Of a DNA stretch of 8,133 bases, positions 5,266 to 8,133 are shown piece after piece. A model generated the notes under the pieces. That model had not been told where the DNA came from. It ran no database searches and worked only from the letters and a program-made list of their open reading frames with translations. The stretch covers positions 617-8,749 of the forward strand of contig DGSB01000064.1 in assembly GCA_002390045.1 (NCBI GenBank), given 5' to 3'. Every line of letters begins with the position of its first letter. Position 1 is the stretch's first letter. The position numbers and the translations under genes were made by a program. This DNA is from Fibrobacter sp. UBA4373 (GTDB lineage Bacteria; Fibrobacterota; Fibrobacteria; Fibrobacterales; Fibrobacteraceae).

Positions 5266-7254
5266 ATGAAGAAAATATTATCGGCCGTAATCGGCAAAAT
5301 GGCGGAGCTCGCTCCTTGGAAGAGTCTTGTCTTCATTTCCCTTGCTTTCTGGGCATCGCACATTTTTTTGCGATTTTTACTTTTGTTCCGAAACAATCCT
5401 TACGGATTCCCATTCGTCAGTAAACCGGACTGGTATATTTTCCATGCGATTTGCCTCGACTTTTTGTGGATCGGCAAAGCGCTTGTCGTATTTGCCCTTT
5501 TCACAGCCCTTTTCGGATGGATCCGCACCAAGATTTCTAAAAACCTTTCTGAAAGCAAGCATCGCGTTTGTACGGTGCTGTACACGGTCTTCCATTCCGT
5601 GATCCTGCTGACAACGCTTCTCGACAACGAAGTGCAGCGTTTTTTAGGAAGCCATCTTTCCTTTGGGCTTGCGAACACTTACAAGGACACGTCTTCCATT
5701 GTGATGTTCTACGATTACGTGGCGAACGATCTTTCGGTGCCTTTTTTGCAGTTCTTTGTGCTCGCGCTGATCTTGCCCGCGACTTATGGAATTTACCATT
5801 TGATTCGTAAAGGTCTCGCTCCGCGCTCCTTAAAAGTTCCGCTGATCGCAATGCTCATTTTCTACATCACATCTTACTTATTCGTTTACGTGATCTGGAC
5901 AGGCAACGCCCGCATGACAAAACTCCGCCCGGTCGTTTCAATCGTCTATAACGACCTATTCCCCGAGAAAAAAGCGGTGCACCTGACCGCTGAAAATGTT
6001 TCCATTCTTGGAAAGGCTTACCAACAGCTGTGGCAAAAAGTCGAAGGCGATTCCCTGTGGGAATTTGACAAAACCGAAGTCGGCCAAAAACTTCCCCTTT
6101 ACCGCATTCCGCAAAAGGCTCTCACCGAAGGCGAAGCGTTAAAGGCCCGCCGTTCCGAAAAGCCGAACTTCATTTTCTTTTTGCTTGAATCCCACCGCGG
6201 CTTGAACGTGGGCTTTATGAATCCGGACAAACCTTCCCCGACACCGTTCCTCGATTCGATCGCCAAACATTCCCATGCCTGGGTCCGTATGCACGCCAGC
6301 GGTCTTCCGACGACCGGAGGCGTTCTTTCGACTCACCTTGGCCTTCCGCACCATTCGAAGCTTGCCGAAGCGACGGATCTAGCCCATGTAAACCTGCCGA
6401 GCTTTGCCTCCGTCCTGACCGATTCCGGTTATACGACGCATTATTTTTCGGCAGCAGATCCTGCCTGGGACAATCTCGGCGTCTGGATGGCAAAATGGTA
6501 CACCGCACAGCATTACGACCGTAACTTTGAAGACGATTCAAGCTTTTTCGACAAAACCGTCTCCGCCATCCGCGACTCCTTGGCCACAGGGGAAAAGCCT
6601 TTCCTCGCTACGGTCATGAGCCGTTCGAACCATTATCCGTTCAACTTTGCCGCCGGCATGACAGACGAAGAAAAAAATCGCCCGTTGCAAGAGCGCATCA
6701 AGGTAACGATGCATTACACGGACCGCCAACTCGCGAGATTCATCCATTCCATCGAAAATGAACCGTGGTATTCGAATACATATGTCATCATCATGGCGGA
6801 CCATGGATTCCCTCTCGGCGAAAACGATGTTTCGACAATGAACGGCAGCGCCTATTCGAACGCCACCTGGATTCCGTTCATCATTCACGGTAAAGGCTTA
6901 GAACCCGCAATCGATACGGCTACCACCGCGCAAATCGACGTCGGCGTTACCATTCTTGAACTGGCGGGCATTGCCGTCCCGAGCATTTCCATGGGCCACA
7001 ACCTTTTGCGCGGCTACGGCAGCGGACTTTCGCTCGGAGCCTATTCCAAAGTCGCCGACATCGGCTTTGATGGGTACCGCCTAATCGACCGGTATCCGCT
7101 GAATACAGGGAGCGTCGACGGTCTTTTTGCCGAAGGGGACACGCATCAAAAGAAAGACCTTTCCGGAGAAAAAACAGTCGAAGTCAAACGCTTGGAAGCT
7201 TTAATCGATACGCTCATCAAGATTTCGGATTACACGCTCGAAACCGGCTTCTAA
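5266..7254 (+). CDS. LtaS-like membrane sulfatase-fold protein, probable phosphoglycerol or phosphoethanolamine transferase
   Basis: 662 residues, the architecture of LtaS/OpgB-type enzymes: about five N-terminal membrane segments (near 18-41, 56-86, 101-119, 158-180, 190-211), then a large extracytoplasmic alkaline-phosphatase-superfamily domain (about 300-590). Metal and catalytic elements are visible: FIFFLLESH with E308 (metal ligand), SGLPTTGGV with T349/T350 as candidate threonine nucleophile, SRSNHYPF with H456, and MADHGFP with D512 and H513. These correspond to E255, T300, D475 and H476 of S. aureus LtaS. A Thr nucleophile argues for phospho-group transfer rather than sulfate-ester hydrolysis. 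In a Gram-negative cell the acceptor could be a periplasmic glycan, lipid A or another envelope polymer; I cannot tell which. The start at 5266 gives MKKILSAVIGKMAEL just before the first membrane segment, but it has no Shine-Dalgarno sequence. It ends 25 nt before a strong terminator. Confidence 0.9.
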   Translation: MKKILSAVIGKMAELAPWKSLVFISLAFWASHIFLRFLLLFRNNPYGFPFVSKPDWYIFHAICLDFLWIGKALVVFALFTALFGWIRTKISKNLSESKHRVCTVLYTVFHSVILLTTLLDNEVQRFLGSHLSFGLANTYKDTSSIVMFYDYVANDLSVPFLQFFVLALILPATYGIYHLIRKGLAPRSLKVPLIAMLIFYITSYLFVYVIWTGNARMTKLRPVVSIVYNDLFPEKKAVHLTAENVSILGKAYQQLWQKVEGDSLWEFDKTEVGQKLPLYRIPQKALTEGEALKARRSEKPNFIFFLLESHRGLNVGFMNPDKPSPTPFLDSIAKHSHAWVRMHASGLPTTGGVLSTHLGLPHHSKLAEATDLAHVNLPSFASVLTDSGYTTHYFSAADPAWDNLGVWMAKWYTAQHYDRNFEDDSSFFDKTVSAIRDSLATGEKPFLATVMSRSNHYPFNFAAGMTDEEKNRPLQERIKVTMHYTDRQLARFIHSIENEPWYSNTYVIIMADHGFPLGENDVSTMNGSAYSNATWIPFIIHGKGLEPAIDTATTAQIDVGVTILELAGIAVPSISMGHNLLRGYGSGLSLGAYSKVADIGFDGYRLIDRYPLNTGSVDGLFAEGDTHQKKDLSGEKTVEVKRLEALIDTLIKISDYTLETGF

Positions 7255-7279
7255 ACACAGCCATAAAACTTTTACGCAT

Positions 7280-7310
7280 AAAAAAAGGTTCTCGAACGAG
7301 AACCTTTTTT
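7280..7310. terminator. Bidirectional intrinsic terminator
   Basis: GGTTCTC (7287-7293) pairs with GAGAACC (7298-7304) around a GAAC loop. The stem is flanked by a 7-A run (7280-7286) and a 6-T run (7305-7310), so it has a T-tail on both strands. It lies 25 nt after the LtaS-like stop on the plus strand and 13 nt after the transporter stop on the minus strand, serving both convergent genes. Confidence 0.93.
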
Positions 7311-7323
7311 CGTTTTCCAAGAC

Positions 7324-8133
7324 TTACTTCGAATCCTTCTTTAACAGGCTTCCGCACAAGAACATGCTGAAGACGACGCTCGTCACTAAGAACACCGCAA
7401 GGCCCACGCAAGCCAAGTGACCGATTCCCTGCAAACCGCGGTGCGTCGTAAAGAGGAATCCCACAAAGCCCGCAATCGTCGTCGTGGAACTCGCCATCAC
7501 GTTACGGCCGGTATTATCCAAAAGCCCGCGCAAAGTCAGGTTCTTGTCCGAAATCCAAGCCGAAACAAAGTGAATCGTCGCATCAATGCCGATACCGAGA
7601 GTCATCGGAATCACGATCACGTTGTAAATGCTGATTTTTCCAAATTCAAGCGTATGCGTCAAGAATCCGAGAATTCCCATCGTAATCAAGAATCCAAGCC
7701 CAAAGGAAATGCTTCCTGTAATAAAGAGCTTCGGCTTGCGGAACGAAACCGCGAGCGTTGCAAAAATCACGATGATAATCGCCGCGGCAAGCTTAAAGCT
7801 GTCCGCCTTCACCGATTCGATTACATCCGAAAGAATGAACTGGGACGAGAATGTGCGCAACTCTTCGCCGTCAAAATTCCAATGTCCATAACGGTTCTGG
7901 AAGTCATGCAGCGCATGCGCATCCCAGCTCGGGAAGTCTCCGTAAATAAATCCGATCTTGCCGTAAGAACCGTCCTTTTCACGGAGAATATCCAAAGTCC
8001 AAGCGGGAATATCTTCCGGGCCAAAGGTTTCTTCGACCTGGGCAAGCTTTCGAAGTGTTGCAATATTTGCAGAATCTTCACCGGTCGCGCGGTCAAACAC
8101 ACGGGCGTTCGCCAGCTCACGAATTTCTTCGAT
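7324..8133 (-). CDS. MMPL/RND-family membrane transporter, C-terminal part (5' end outside window)
   Basis: 269 codons are visible and the reading frame stays open to the window edge, so the start is outside. Family members run to roughly 750-1000 residues, so this is about the last third. Visible residues 1-110 are the end of an extracytoplasmic loop domain. They are followed by five membrane segments (about 113-131, 135-158, 167-191, 212-229, 237-262) and a short cytoplasmic tail KKDSK. The segment with GIGIDATIHF (180-189) is the typical MMPL/SSD motif GxGIDxxIH, whose aspartate takes part in proton coupling in the family. NVMASSTTTIAGF (211-223) before the fourth visible segment is also typical. 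Such proteins use the proton gradient to export lipids, hopanoids or other hydrophobic molecules; the substrate here is unknown. A GTG at 8100 is an internal codon and not the start. Transcription ends at the shared terminator 13 nt downstream. Confidence 0.9.
   Translation of the reverse strand: MEEIRELANARVFDRATGEDSANIATLRKLAQVEETFGPEDIPAWTLDILREKDGSYGKIGFIYGDFPSWDAHALHDFQNRYGHWNFDGEELRTFSSQFILSDVIESVKADSFKLAAAIIIVIFATLAVSFRKPKLFITGSISFGLGFLITMGILGFLTHTLEFGKISIYNVIVIPMTLGIGIDATIHFVSAWISDKNLTLRGLLDNTGRNVMASSTTTIAGFVGFLFTTHRGLQGIGHLACVGLAVFLVTSVVFSMFLCGSLLKKDSK

Noticed and set aside
5261..5269. Minimal frame ATG AAA TGA overlapping the LtaS-like start
   Set aside because: A two-codon frame here is easily produced by chance in AT-rich sequence. 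The ATG at 5266 opens the long frame, and there is no Shine-Dalgarno sequence to favour the upstream ATG.
1..8133. Defence islands, CRISPR repeats, insertion sequences, tRNA or rRNA genes
   Set aside because: The window is filled by seven ordinary chromosomal genes with short gaps. I saw no regularly spaced repeats, transposase motifs, terminal repeats or RNA-gene folds.

Overview
The window holds seven protein-coding genes packed almost edge to edge, with roughly balanced base composition. It contains no RNA gene, mobile element or CRISPR array that I can see. Two are cut by the window edges. The organism is most likely a Gram-negative member of the FCB group, and Fibrobacterota (Fibrobacter-like) is my best guess. 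The main reason is a promoter of the Bacteroidetes type (TTTG, 20-bp spacer, TAnnTTTG) directly before the ygiQ start. The mix of an MMPL/RND exporter, an LtaS-type membrane sulfatase-fold enzyme and a cNMP-domain/GGDEF protein fits but does not prove this. The taxonomic call is inference.

Layout: 1-1160 (minus) is most of glucose-6-phosphate isomerase, missing its C-terminus. A 60-bp divergent promoter region separates it from ygiQ (1221-3149, plus), a YgiQ-family radical SAM protein. A Fur-family regulator (3174-3605, plus) follows 24 nt later and is probably cotranscribed. The regulator converges on a diguanylate cyclase gene (3602-4597, minus), and the two stop codons interlock in one TTAA. 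Upstream of the cyclase on the same strand is a low-molecular-weight protein tyrosine phosphatase (4654-5154, minus), so the two may form an operon. A 111-bp divergent region (5155-5265) carries a perfect 12-bp palindrome and leads into an LtaS-like membrane phosphotransferase/sulfatase-fold protein (5266-7254, plus). A strong bidirectional terminator (7280-7310) separates it from the C-terminal part of an MMPL-family membrane transporter (7324-8133, minus).

Functionally the right half leans toward the cell envelope and signalling: c-di-GMP synthesis, a tyrosine phosphatase of the kind often tied to exopolysaccharide control, an envelope phospho-group transferase and a lipid/hydrophobe exporter. 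The left half is central carbon metabolism plus an iron-sulfur enzyme and a metal-responsive repressor. I found no convincing novel multi-gene system. The points most worth a second look are two genes without a Shine-Dalgarno sequence that appear leaderless, overlapping divergent promoters, a cyclase whose cyclic-nucleotide pocket lacks its phosphate-binding arginine, and a Fur-family protein with altered metal ligands.
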